From AP-15 sp963832875 (GTDB taxonomy: Bacteria > Pseudomonadota > Alphaproteobacteria > ATCC43930 > CGMCC-115725): a stretch of 64,000 nucleotides of DNA. This document shows positions 37,825-45,713 of the stretch, one piece after another. The stretch is taken from contig CAWHWB010000012.1 of assembly GCA_963832875.1 (NCBI GenBank), forward strand, positions 1 through 64,000, given 5' to 3'. The notes under the pieces are model-generated. The model was not told the origin of the DNA and did no database searches. It was given only the letters and a program-made list of their open reading frames with translations. A program made the translations under genes and the position numbers. Within the stretch, counting starts at the first letter, position 1. Each line of letters opens with the position of its first letter.

Positions 37825-38859
37825 ATGACCATGATCGACATGCATGCCCATTGGCGGCCCGCCGAAGTCGCCGACGCGCTGCGCGCCCGCACCCGGGAAC
37901 CGCGCATCCTTCGCAATCCGGACGGCGTTGAGGTGCTGAAGGCCCCGCGGATGGGTGAAGCGCCGCTCGCCGAGGCGTTCGATGACGTTGATTTTCATCT
38001 CGGCCGGATGGATCGCCAGGGGGTCGAGACGAGCGTGCTGTCGCTCCTCGGTTCGTTCTGCTGGGTCGAGGCCCTGCCGCTGGAAGAATCCCTGCCGCTG
38101 TGCCGAGCCATCAACAACGGGCTTTCCGCGATTTGTGAGGAGCATCGCGGCCGCTTCGCCGCGTACGCAGCACTGCCTCTCGTGGACATTTCCGCCGCCG
38201 CCACCGAGCTCGAGCGGGCGCTCGGGCTGCCCGGCATGATCGGCGCGCAGATACCGGGCAACGCCTTCCTGACGCGCGATGACGCCGAGGGGATGCGCCC
38301 GTTGCTGGACGTCGCAAACCGCCACCATGCGGTGCTGTTTATCCATCACGGCCCGCGGCCGGGCGACTCGTTCCCCAAGGTCGCCGGCGGCACCGACAAT
38401 GCGCGCCGCCGCAACGGCACGCTCGACATGCAGGCGAGCCTGTCCTCGGTGATGGTGACGCTGTCTCTGACCGACTACCTCGCGGACTACCCCGACGCGA
38501 TGGTCCATGTGCACAATCTGGGCGGCAACATTCCCTATGAGGTCGAGCGCATGGACCATCGCTGCCTGCTCGACACGCCGAACGAGGAGCTGCCGTCGTC
38601 GCGCTTCCGCAGGGCGAAGGTGTACGTCGATTGCAACTCCTTCGGCCCGCGCGCGATCGAGGCGGCGGTGAACCTGTACGGCGCCGAGCGCATCGTGTGT
38701 GGCACCGACGGCACCGAGTTCGGCTGCGACTGGACCCGGAAGGCGCTCGCCGAAGCGCAAATCGGCGAGGAAGCGCGCGAGCAGATCCTGCACCGCAACG
38801 CCGCTGCGATGCTCGCCCGGGTCGCCGGGACCGCGCAGCGCGAAAGATCCGCCGCCTGA
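37825..38859 (+). CDS. Amidohydrolase, ACMSD-like
   Basis: A 344-residue TIM-barrel enzyme with the canonical metal motif at the start, MIDMHAHW (HxH at residues 7-9), then VLFIHHGPRPGD (metal His near 173), MVHVHNLGGNIPYEVERMDH (catalytic His) and IVCGTDGTEFG (Asp near 295). This is the aminocarboxymuconate-semialdehyde decarboxylase superfamily pattern. The start ATG is preceded by GAAGGAAAA. It is followed 48 bases later by the isochorismatase-fold gene and then the Rieske oxygenase, consistent with an aromatic-ring catabolic operon. Confidence 0.88.
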   Translation: MTMIDMHAHWRPAEVADALRARTREPRILRNPDGVEVLKAPRMGEAPLAEAFDDVDFHLGRMDRQGVETSVLSLLGSFCWVEALPLEESLPLCRAINNGLSAICEEHRGRFAAYAALPLVDISAAATELERALGLPGMIGAQIPGNAFLTRDDAEGMRPLLDVANRHHAVLFIHHGPRPGDSFPKVAGGTDNARRRNGTLDMQASLSSVMVTLSLTDYLADYPDAMVHVHNLGGNIPYEVERMDHRCLLDTPNEELPSSRFRRAKVYVDCNSFGPRAIEAAVNLYGAERIVCGTDGTEFGCDWTRKALAEAQIGEEAREQILHRNAAAMLARVAGTAQRERSAA

Positions 38860-38907
38860 TCCTACTGCGCCCAGCCGCGGTCCTGGTGCGCGCCCCGCGA
38901 GGTTGCG

Positions 38908-39516
38908 ATGCCCGAACCCGAACATGTCGATCGGCGCCGAGCGGCACTGATCGCCTACGACGTCTGCCGGCGCGCGCTGGCTCCGTCGGACCCCGCGCGC
39001 AGGGCCGCGATGCGCCCGGTGCTTGATGCCTGGGTGCGGATGATCGCGGCGGCGCGGGCGGCGCGCGTGCCGGTGATCTACACGACTCCGGTCAGCCGCT
39101 CCGATGGCGCGGACATCGTCATGCTGCCGACCGACCTTTCGGCGGAGACCGGCGTGCCGCCGCTCACCAACGCGGTCGAGGGCACGGCCGAGGCCGGCTT
39201 CCCCGACGAGATCGCGCCGGAACCTGAGGACTACGTATTCCTCAAGCGCCGTCCGAGCGCCTTTTACGGGACCGGCGCCGCCGAGCTGCTGCACATGTTG
39301 CGGCGCGACACGATCATCATCGGCGGGGGCGCCACCAATCGGGGCGTGGAGACCAGTGTCCGCGAGGCCTTCAACCTCGACCTCGCTTCTATCGTGGTGC
39401 GCGAATGCTGCTGGAGCGGCGACCCGGCCGCCCATGCCTACAGCCTCGACAAGGCGATGAAAATGTACGCGCGCGTCCGAAACCTCGACGAGGTCGTGAC
39501 GATGCTGCGGGAATGA
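38908..39516 (+). CDS. Isochorismatase-fold hydrolase, nucleophilic Cys replaced by Gly
   Basis: A 202-residue cysteine-hydrolase-like protein with ALIAYDVCRRAL near residue 13 (catalytic Asp), FLKRRPSAFYGTGAAELLH near 112 (catalytic Lys region) and the TNxxVE motif. The usual nucleophile position (TN-x-C-VE) reads ATNRGVETSVREAF, so the Cys is Gly. True isochorismatases (EntB, PhzD) also lack the Cys, so the protein may hydrolyse a vinyl ether or do something else. It is flanked by ACMSD-like and Rieske genes in the same orientation. Confidence 0.82.
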   Translation: MPEPEHVDRRRAALIAYDVCRRALAPSDPARRAAMRPVLDAWVRMIAAARAARVPVIYTTPVSRSDGADIVMLPTDLSAETGVPPLTNAVEGTAEAGFPDEIAPEPEDYVFLKRRPSAFYGTGAAELLHMLRRDTIIIGGGATNRGVETSVREAFNLDLASIVVRECCWSGDPAAHAYSLDKAMKMYARVRNLDEVVTMLRE

Positions 39517-39574
39517 GGGGTCACCGCGCGATTGATACCCGATCCATGCTGACCGCAAGAGAGAGCATCGGGGT

Positions 39575-40912
39575 ATGAGCACCACTCGGAAGTACGTCGT
39601 CTTCGACCCCGCCATCGGCAAAATCGACCGCTCTATCTTCAGCGAGCAGGCGATCTACGACGACGAGATGGAGAAGATCTTCGCCCGCGCCTGGCTGATG
39701 ATCGGGCACGAGAGCCTGGTGCCCGCAATCGACGATTTCTTCCACACCTATATGGGCGAAGACCCGGTCATCCTGACCCGCGACGCAGAGGGCCGGCTGC
39801 ACGCGCTCTTAAACATGTGCCGCCACCGCGGCAACCGCGTGTGCCGCGTTGACGACGGCAACGCCAAGCGCTTCATGTGCACCTATCACGGCTGGACCTA
39901 CTTGAATGACGGCGCCCTCGAGCATGTCCCCGGCGAGTCCGAGGCCTATTACGGGGCACTCGATCGGCCGTCGCTCGGTCTGATCGAAGCCCGCGTCGAG
40001 ACTTATGCGGGGATCGTCTTCGCGACCTGGGCCAAGGACGCGCCCAGCCTCGAGGCTTATCTCGGCGACGCGCGCTGGTATCTCGACACCGTGTTCAATC
40101 GGCGCGACGGCGGCATGCAGGCGCTCGGCCCGATCAAATGGCTCGAGCCGGCCAACTGGAAGACGATGGTCGACAACTGCTCGGATAACTATCACGTACC
40201 CACCAGCCACCTTTCCAGCGCCCGGGTCCAGGCCCGCTGGCTCGGCCGCCCGCGGCTGTCGCACGAAGACCAGTTCGCGAGTCCCAACAAGCACGCCTTT
40301 GTCAACGGGCACGGGCTGACCTTCCGCGACGCCGACGACAACCTCCCCCGCTACGTGCACGGCATGTCGAGCGAGACGCTCCCTCGATTCCAGGCGTACC
40401 ACGACGCCACTATGCCCGAGGTCGAGCGGCGGCTCGGTACGTTCCGCGCGCGCCGGGTGCAGCTCGGCAACCACTCGATCTTTCCGAACGGGATTCTCGG
40501 GCTGCGGCTGGCGCTGCCGCGCGGCCCGCTCCAGACCGAGTTCTGGCACTTCGTGCTGGTGGACCGGGACATGCCCGAGGATCTGAAGCGCGCGGTCCGT
40601 ATCGGCAGCCAAGCCAACAATGGTGCAGCCGGCATGTTCGAGCAGGACGACGTCGACAACTGGCGTCAGGTGACCCAAGCGAGCATCAGCCGACTCGGGC
40701 GCCGGCTCCCGCAGGATTTGTCGATGGGCCTGGGGCACGCGGGGCCGCATCCCGATTATCCGGGGCTCGTCGCCGAACGCTACATCTCGGAGAACAACCA
40801 GCGCCTCTTCTACCGGCGCTGGGAAGAGTTCATGAACGCGAAAGGCTGGGGCGACATCCCGCTCGACCCGATCAAGGCCCATTTCGACGGAACCGCGACG
40901 ATGCGCGGCTAG
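39575..40912 (+). CDS. Rieske non-heme iron oxygenase, alpha subunit
   Basis: A 445-residue ring-hydroxylating dioxygenase large subunit. Rieske ligands: CRHRGNRVC near residue 84 and CTYHGW near 105. The mononuclear iron site is DNCSDNYHVPTSH near 199-211, and LGHAGPHPD lies near the C-terminus. The size and the ISENNQRLFYRRW tail are typical of benzoate/toluate/salicylate-type oxygenases. The ATG at 39575 has GAGAGCATCGGGGT upstream. The beta subunit is not adjacent: it lies at 45714, beyond a GFA gene, a DUF559 remnant and the IS1595-type element. Confidence 0.93.
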   Translation: MSTTRKYVVFDPAIGKIDRSIFSEQAIYDDEMEKIFARAWLMIGHESLVPAIDDFFHTYMGEDPVILTRDAEGRLHALLNMCRHRGNRVCRVDDGNAKRFMCTYHGWTYLNDGALEHVPGESEAYYGALDRPSLGLIEARVETYAGIVFATWAKDAPSLEAYLGDARWYLDTVFNRRDGGMQALGPIKWLEPANWKTMVDNCSDNYHVPTSHLSSARVQARWLGRPRLSHEDQFASPNKHAFVNGHGLTFRDADDNLPRYVHGMSSETLPRFQAYHDATMPEVERRLGTFRARRVQLGNHSIFPNGILGLRLALPRGPLQTEFWHFVLVDRDMPEDLKRAVRIGSQANNGAAGMFEQDDVDNWRQVTQASISRLGRRLPQDLSMGLGHAGPHPDYPGLVAERYISENNQRLFYRRWEEFMNAKGWGDIPLDPIKAHFDGTATMRG

Positions 40913-41006
40913 TGCACCAAAGCACCCGCCCCGTTAGTAGCAGGAAGCGTCGGCGGCATCTCGACTGACTGCCATGATGGCGGACATCCAAAAAGCGGAG
41001 GGTAAG

Positions 41007-41429
41007 ATGCCGGTGGTTCGCGGAAGTTGCCTATGTGGTGGTGTGAAATACCAAATAACGGGTCCACTAATGCTCAGCGGCAATTGTCATTGTTCAAATT
41101 GCCGAAAGGCTCACGGCGCTGCTTTTCGCAGCCGTGCACGTGTCCGTGTCGAGGACTTCAAGTGGGTGAAAGGGGAGGAGTTAGTAAGATATTTCAAATC
41201 CTCAGCTGGATTTCATCGCGGGTTTTGTAGAGTCTGTGGTTCGCCGATTGTAAACCGCCCTGATCGCACCCCGGAACTCGGAATTGCTCTTGGCGGTCTC
41301 GATGATGATCCAGGTGTACGCCCCGAACGCCACTTCTACGTAGCGAGCAAAGCCCCCTGGTTTGAGATCACCGACGATCTACCACAGCACGCGGAGCTTC
41401 CTCCTCGTTCCGAACTCCCCGGAGCATAA
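41007..41429 (+). CDS. GFA (glutathione-dependent formaldehyde-activating-like) family protein
   Basis: A 140-residue CENP-V/GFA domain protein with three zinc-binding elements: GSCLCGGVKY near residue 6, GNCHCSNCRKAHG near 25 and FCRVCGSPIVNR near 70. It ends with HFYVASKAPWFEITDDLPQH. I chose the ATG at 41007 because GGAGGG lies four bases upstream; an earlier in-frame ATG at 40974 lacks such a site. Members are mostly of unproven role. It separates the Rieske alpha gene from the mobile element. Confidence 0.87.
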   Translation: MPVVRGSCLCGGVKYQITGPLMLSGNCHCSNCRKAHGAAFRSRARVRVEDFKWVKGEELVRYFKSSAGFHRGFCRVCGSPIVNRPDRTPELGIALGGLDDDPGVRPERHFYVASKAPWFEITDDLPQHAELPPRSELPGA

Positions 41430-41654
41430 GCCGCACTAGAGCTGTCGTTGCTATGAACTTTGTTCGAGCATCGAGCCTCTCCCTGGAGCCCTCCGCCTTG
41501 ATGGGGGAGGGTTGGAAGGGGGTGATGTTTGCTGCCGCACAACTCGGGACGTGAAGAAGCATCCCACCGACGGCGCACGTGCGTGAGTCCGCACTTTACG
41601 CCGGACTATGACCAATGCAGAAAGGCCGGTCTGGCAGTCTAGCAAACACTGTGC

Positions 41655-41919
41655 TCTTCATCAAATGACGGGGTAAAGTTCCACCGCCAGTGCCGATCGG
41701 CCGCTACATTGCCGACTTTGTGTGCCACGAGGTGCGGTTGATCATGGAAATCGACGGCGGCCAACACGATCGCTCGTCGCCGCGGGAAGCCGAGCGGAGC
41801 GGGTTTCTGCAAAACCACGGTTATCGCATTCTGCGGTTTTGGAACAACGAAGTCCTGGGAATTCCTCGACGGCGTGCATCAGACGATCGCGGACGAACGA
41901 AGCCGCGCCACCCCCACCC
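41655..41919 (+). pseudogene. DUF559 (Vsr-like endonuclease fold) C-terminal remnant
   Basis: The pieces are GVKFHRQ, then one frame later PIGRYIADFVCHEVRLIMEIDGGQH.. RSGFLQNHGYRILRFWNNEVLG, then again shifted FLDGVHQTIADERSRA. This is the catalytic C-terminal half of DUF559 proteins, restriction-endonuclease-like and often mobile. The normal N-terminal helical region is missing and there are two one-base shifts, so it is decayed. It ends at a strong hairpin just before the mobile element. Confidence 0.7.
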
Positions 41920-41950
41920 AAGCCCTCCCCCATCGCGAGGGGGAGGGCTT
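41920..41950 (+). terminator. 12-bp perfect hairpin (terminator or REP-like)
   Basis: AAGCCCTCCCCC and GGGGGAGGGCTT pair perfectly around a seven-base loop and are followed by TTAG. Similar GC-rich hairpins recur at about 41485-41520 and at 45634-45660. They look like the REP-type intergenic repeats common in alphaproteobacteria. A terminator role for the GFA/DUF559 transcript is possible. The mobile element is inserted in the adjacent copy. Confidence 0.6.
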
Positions 41951-41970
41951 TTAGGAACCCTCTCTCCCGG

Positions 41971-41995
41971 GGGGAATTATATACTTGCCAAACAC
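41971..41995 (+). repeat. Left 25-bp terminal inverted repeat of the IS1595-type element
   Basis: Reads GGGGAATTATATACTTG and continues CCAAACAC. It is identical over 25 bases to the reverse complement of 45609-45633. Its AT-rich core stands out in GC-rich flanks. Confidence 0.9.
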
Positions 41996-42031
41996 GGCGA
42001 AGCCGCGCTCCAGCGCGGGTTGACGCCTCAT

Positions 42032-42193
42032 TCATCCGACTTCGGTTTTTCGGCGCGGGGCTTCGCCGTCGCCAATCGGCGCCAGATTCTCGTTGAACAC
42101 GGCCTCGTCTTCGCTTGCCTCGGCTTCTCGGGCAGCTTCGATGAAGCGTTGGGATTGAGGCTTTCTTTTTGATTTCGGCTGCTTTGCGGCCAT
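42032..42193 (-). CDS. 53-aa charged protein of the mobile element
   Basis: The ATG at 42193 opens MAAKQPKSKRKPQSQRFIEA and the protein continues with AAREAEASEDEAVFNENL before a Lys/Arg-rich end and the TGA at 42032-42034. The opening K-P-Q-S-x-R-F-I-E-A-A-R-E followed by an acidic stretch resembles short proteins of unknown function often annotated in alphaproteobacteria. It is transcribed divergently from the ParB-like gene (94 bases between starts) and lies just inside the left terminal repeat. It could be a DNA-binding accessory, an antitoxin-like or a regulatory peptide. None of these is shown by the sequence. Confidence 0.62.
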   Translation of the reverse strand: MAAKQPKSKRKPQSQRFIEAAREAEASEDEAVFNENLAPIGDGEAPRRKTEVG

Positions 42194-42287
42194 TTAGACG
42201 CACCTCACATGGTCGGCCGGCGTTGGCATCACTAAACCGGAGGCATATCATAACCGAAAAGGCTCGCCGAACGGGAGAGACGACGCC

Positions 42288-43578
42288 ATGCCGACCGCGC
42301 CGAAGAACGTTGATGGCATCGATATAGGTCGCGTCTTCTTTGATTTGGAGAACCCTCGGCACGAGCCGTTCAAGACGGAAGATCAAGTTATCGACTATCT
42401 CTGCGAGCGCGAGGAGGTGTATCCGCTCGCTCGCGACATCGCCCGGCATGGACTCAATCCGCTGGAGCGATTGGCGCTCGTCCCCGTCAAATCTAAAGGT
42501 GGTCGCATCACCGGCTACACAATGGCGGAGGGCAATCGGCGGCTGTGCGCCATTAAGCTCCTTGGTGATCCCGAGAGAGCGCCAGCGAACCTCCGCAAGG
42601 CGTTTGAACAGATCGTCATCGACTATGAGTACGCACCGATAACTAGAGTAGCCGGGGTCGTGTTTGATAATAAAGATGACGCTACGATATGGCTTGAACG
42701 CATCCATGGCGGTACGCAAGGTGGAATTGGCAGAAAAACATGGAATTCGGAGCAAAAGCAACGCTTTAGCGGCACATCCAAAAATAGAACTGCGCAATTA
42801 TTTTTGGATTATGCGCAAGATAAAGGAATGATTACAGCGGATGAGCGAAAACGGCGCCTTACCACAGTGCAGAGGTTCTTAGGCAATTCTGTATTCAAAG
42901 AGATTATTGGAGTCGATGAAGACGACCCAGAGCAACTTTCACGGACTAGACCGGAGTCAGAATTTGATATCATTGCGCGCCGTTTCGTTCGTGATCTTGT
43001 CGAAGGGAAAGCAAATTCACGAATGAACAGAGCCGAGATAATTCAATATGCTCGACCACTAAGTTCTTTGTCGGGCGTCACCACTCTACGAATTCCAGCA
43101 GAACCATTAGTATCTGGCCCAGCACCAAGACCGGCGCGGCGCGCCCGCCCAGGCCGTCCGGCCCGAGTGCGCCACGTGCAATACGAAGAAGAAATTTCCA
43201 CCGCGTTGAAGACCTATGGCAACGAAAAGCTGCAAAGTCTCTATCACTCGATCTGCAACATAGACCTCGACCCACACACTCCGATTGTCGCGATCGGTGT
43301 ATGGGCATTTTTTGAAACCCTGACCGCGTGCGCCGGCAGACATGATGGCACAGCGTTTGCTGCCTTTCTCGGGAATGCCAAACTTGCAACCTACGGAAAT
43401 CACCGGCGATCGCGTTGCGATACGATCGGCGCTCGATCGCGTGCGCGATTACGGCAACATCACGAAGCACCACTCAATCGCCGGCACGTTCAACGGCGAC
43501 CAACTCAATAACGATATGATTTTGCTTAAATCTTTGATCCTGAAGTGCATCGAGGAGGCGGAAAGCAAAAAGCCCTAG
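42288..43578 (+). pseudogene. ParB-fold (ParB/Srx superfamily) protein, one frameshift
   Basis: The N-terminal ParB-like domain has NPRHEPFKTEDQVIDYL near residue 22, LARDIARHGLNPLERLALVP near 48 and the nucleotide/phosphate motif AEGNRRLCAIKLL near 80 (equivalent to GERRxxA of ParB). A basic middle (PAPRPARRARPGRPARVRH) follows. The C-terminal helical domain changes frame near 43393 and ends DRVRDYGNITKHHSIAGTF.. LILKCIEEAESKKP at 43578. Whole length is about 430 residues. The start ATG has GGGAGAG about eight bases upstream. The ParB fold also occurs in nucleases and CTP switches. Beside a Dam gene inside a transposon it may act as a DNA-binding or nicking partner; that is inference. Confidence 0.72.
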
Positions 43579-43647
43579 AGAAGGGCTGGCCGAAATGCAA
43601 CACGCTTGCTATCTTCCGCTTTAGCGGCAGGACAGACGGAGCAGAAC

Positions 43648-44544
43648 GTGTCGCGGACAGCCTCGCCATTGCGCTACCCCGGCGGTAAATCGCGTTTGCT
43701 AGAGCTTGCCGCGCTTATCCTTCGATTAAACGATCTGGAGCGTGGACACTACGGTGAGCCTTACGCCGGCGGATGCGGTCTGGCGCTCAGCCTGCTATAC
43801 GGCGGGTATGTCGCCGACATCCATATTAACGACATCGACCCGGCGATCTGGGCATTTTGGTACAGTGTGTTGTTTGAGACCAAGACGCTCGTCTCCTTGG
43901 TTCAAACGACGCCTGTAACAGTGGAGGAGTGGCATAAACAGCGCGAAGTCTATTTCGCGCAGAACGATGCTGATCCGCTGACGCTCGGATTTTCGGCGTT
44001 CTTTCTCAACCGGACCAATCGCTCCGGCGTCATCAAAGAAGGCGGCATCATTGGTGGCCTCGACCAAACCGGAGAATATAAAATAGATTGTCGATTTAAC
44101 CGTGACGATTTGTCACGTCGTATCGAAAGGGTATCAAAATATCGGGGACAAATTCATCTGACTCGACTTGACGCATTGCGGTTTCTTAAGAAAGCAAATA
44201 ATGCGATACCAGATCGCTCCTTACTCTTTATAGATCCTCCTTATTTCAAGAATGGTTCGCAGCTTTATGCTAATTACTATGGTCCAAAAGATCACGGAAT
44301 GCTTGCGCAATACGTTATATCACTCGATCGTCCATGGATCATTACCTATGATGATAAGCCGCAAATCAGAGAACTGTATAAGTCTAGGCGGCAGTTTTGC
44401 TTCGATATCAGCTATTCTCTCCATGAAAAGCGTGTCGGCGTCGAGATTTTGATCGCCTCTAAGGGCATCAAGATGCCGTCAGCAGCAAAACAAAGGCAGG
44501 TGAACCGTCCCCAATATAGGGGTCGATCACCGCTACTCGTCTAA
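43648..44544 (+). CDS. Dam-type (D12 class) DNA adenine N6-methyltransferase
   Basis: A 298-residue enzyme with the D12-class order: PLRYPGGKSRLLELA near residue 7 (SAM-binding), GEPYAGGCGLALSLL near 36, ADIHINDIDPAIWAFW near 56, and the catalytic LLFIDPPYF (DPPY) near 194. The start is the GTG at 43648, with GGAG seven bases upstream; the open frame extends to a TTG at 43606 that lacks a good site. The target sequence is not readable. It lies 69 bases after the ParB-like gene and is intact, unlike the flanking genes of the element. It might protect the element, modulate transposition by methylating the ends, or partner the ParB-like protein. Confidence 0.87.
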   Translation: MSRTASPLRYPGGKSRLLELAALILRLNDLERGHYGEPYAGGCGLALSLLYGGYVADIHINDIDPAIWAFWYSVLFETKTLVSLVQTTPVTVEEWHKQREVYFAQNDADPLTLGFSAFFLNRTNRSGVIKEGGIIGGLDQTGEYKIDCRFNRDDLSRRIERVSKYRGQIHLTRLDALRFLKKANNAIPDRSLLFIDPPYFKNGSQLYANYYGPKDHGMLAQYVISLDRPWIITYDDKPQIRELYKSRRQFCFDISYSLHEKRVGVEILIASKGIKMPSAAKQRQVNRPQYRGRSPLLV

Positions 44545-44611
44545 AGTCAGAAATGGCAGTAGGAGTTGTTCTGGTTCTCGGAAATCCGGCGCGCTCGGTA
44601 CTGCGATCGGC

Positions 44612-45570
44612 TCAGGTGGCGCAGGTGGCACCGGTTTCGTGATCAGTGCCACGGTACGTTAGCCGCTTTCCAACGATCCCTCTCATGGCCCGTTGGGTGC
44701 GCTCAACGTCGCTGACGCCAAGGGCGACGCGCTGGTTGTAACGGAAATCAAACTCGGCCAGATACCGCTTCATATGCTGCTGGCTGACATGGTGATAAGT
44801 GCCGATGATCCCGCGCTTGAGGATCGAAAAGTAGCCTTCAACGGTGTTCGTATGGGCGTCGCCCCGGACGTATTCGCCGATGCCACGATTAACGGCATCA
44901 TGCGCGCGAACATCGGCCCAAGGATGCGGTACTGGCCTTCGCCGTCCGTCATCAGCCAAGACGCCTCGTCGAGCTGGGCCTGGAGGACCGGGCGCAGCGT
45001 CCGGGCGTCAACCGCTGGTACGTGCTGCGATCGAACCTCGCCGCCGCGCTCGACTAGGGAGAACACCGGCTCTTTGCCAGCGCCGCCCACATTGGTTTTG
45101 ACGCGCTTCCACGCGTGCTTGTTCCGCTCTTTGCCGCCAACGAAGGTTTCGTCCGCCTCAACGATCTTGCCGTCGCCGCCGAGCGACGCCATCAAATGCG
45201 CGTGCGGGGCCATCGCCTCGCGGATACGATGCGACATGAACCAAGCCGTCTTGTATGTCACGCCAAGCGTGCGGTGTAGCTGATGGCTGCTAAAGCCCTT
45301 CTTGCTGGTGCATAGCAGGTGCATCGCCTGGAACCACAGATGCAGCGGAATATGGGCCAACTCAAAGACGGTGCCAACTGTTACGCGGAACTGTCGCTTG
45401 CATGGACCGCAGCGCCACAAACCGCAGCGACCACCCCGTACCTTAGTGATCCGGTCAAAGCCGCCGCAGCGCGGGCAATGCGGGCCTTGCGGCCACAAGA
45501 TACTTTCCAGCTTCTCGTAGGCGGCGGCTTCGTCGTGGAACCACGGGGCGGAAAGAACGGATGCGGCCAT
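44612..45570 (-). pseudogene. IS1595/ISXO2-type transposase, one frameshift
   Basis: The N-terminal zinc ribbon is CPRCGGFDRITKV.. CGLWRCGPCKRQFRVTVGTVFE. The DDE_Tnp_IS1595 domain has KIVEADETFVGGKERN (first Asp), WLMTDGEGQY (second Asp) and, in the shifted frame after about 44895, RGDAHTNTVEGYFSILKRGIIGTYHHVS (Asn/Glu region) with FDFRYNQRVALGVSD. The first frame begins at the ATG at 45570, 39 bases inside the right terminal repeat. The shift lies between the second Asp and the terminal Glu motif, so the protein would be inactive if the shift is real. Confidence 0.87.
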
Positions 45571-45608
45571 GATCTATCTCCTTGATTCAGAATATAGCTC
45601 AGGCGGAT

Positions 45609-45633
45609 GTGTTTGGCAAGTATATAATTCCCC
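45609..45633 (-). repeat. Right 25-bp terminal inverted repeat of the IS1595-type element
   Basis: Reads GTGTTTGGCAAGTATATA then ATTCCCC on the + strand, the exact reverse complement of the left repeat at 41971-41995. TCCCGGGG follows immediately and may be one arm of the target duplication. Confidence 0.9.
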
Positions 45634-45713
45634 TCCCGGGGGAGGGGAAAGGGTGAGGGGGCCGGCGCCAGTCATGCAACCTAGTTTGAAATCAGTTCTG
45701 CGGCGGCGATCCG

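Larger units (their letters stand above)
41971..45633. mobile_element. 3.66-kb IS1595-type element carrying Dam, ParB-like and a small gene
   Basis: It is bounded by perfect 25-bp inverted repeats (41971-41995 and 45609-45633). Inside, in order: a 53-aa gene on -, a ParB-fold gene on +, a Dam-type methyltransferase on +, and an ISXO2/IS1595-type transposase on -. No copy of the terminal repeat lies between the transposase and the passenger genes, so the passengers are inside the element and not beside it. The flanks suggest an 8-bp target duplication TCCCGGGG (41965-41972 and 45634-45641), but a G run makes the exact edge ambiguous by about two bases. The site is a REP-like hairpin downstream of the Rieske alpha/GFA genes. 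The transposase has a frameshift, so this copy may be immobile. Confidence 0.8.

Noticed and set aside
37666..39621. 651-aa open frame on - opposite the amidohydrolase and isochorismatase genes
   Set aside because: Long antisense frame typical of high-GC codon bias. The two + strand genes have catalytic motifs and ribosome sites.
39809..40882. 357-aa open frame on - opposite the Rieske alpha gene
   Set aside because: Antisense shadow. The + strand has complete Rieske and iron-site motifs.
41742..42797. 351-aa open frame on - across the left end of the mobile element
   Set aside because: It covers the ParB-like N-terminus in antisense and a different frame from the 53-aa gene. No domain is seen.
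42288..43578. Plasmid-type partition system
   Set aside because: There is ParB-fold similarity, but no ParA gene and no parS-like repeats, and the gene lies inside a transposon.
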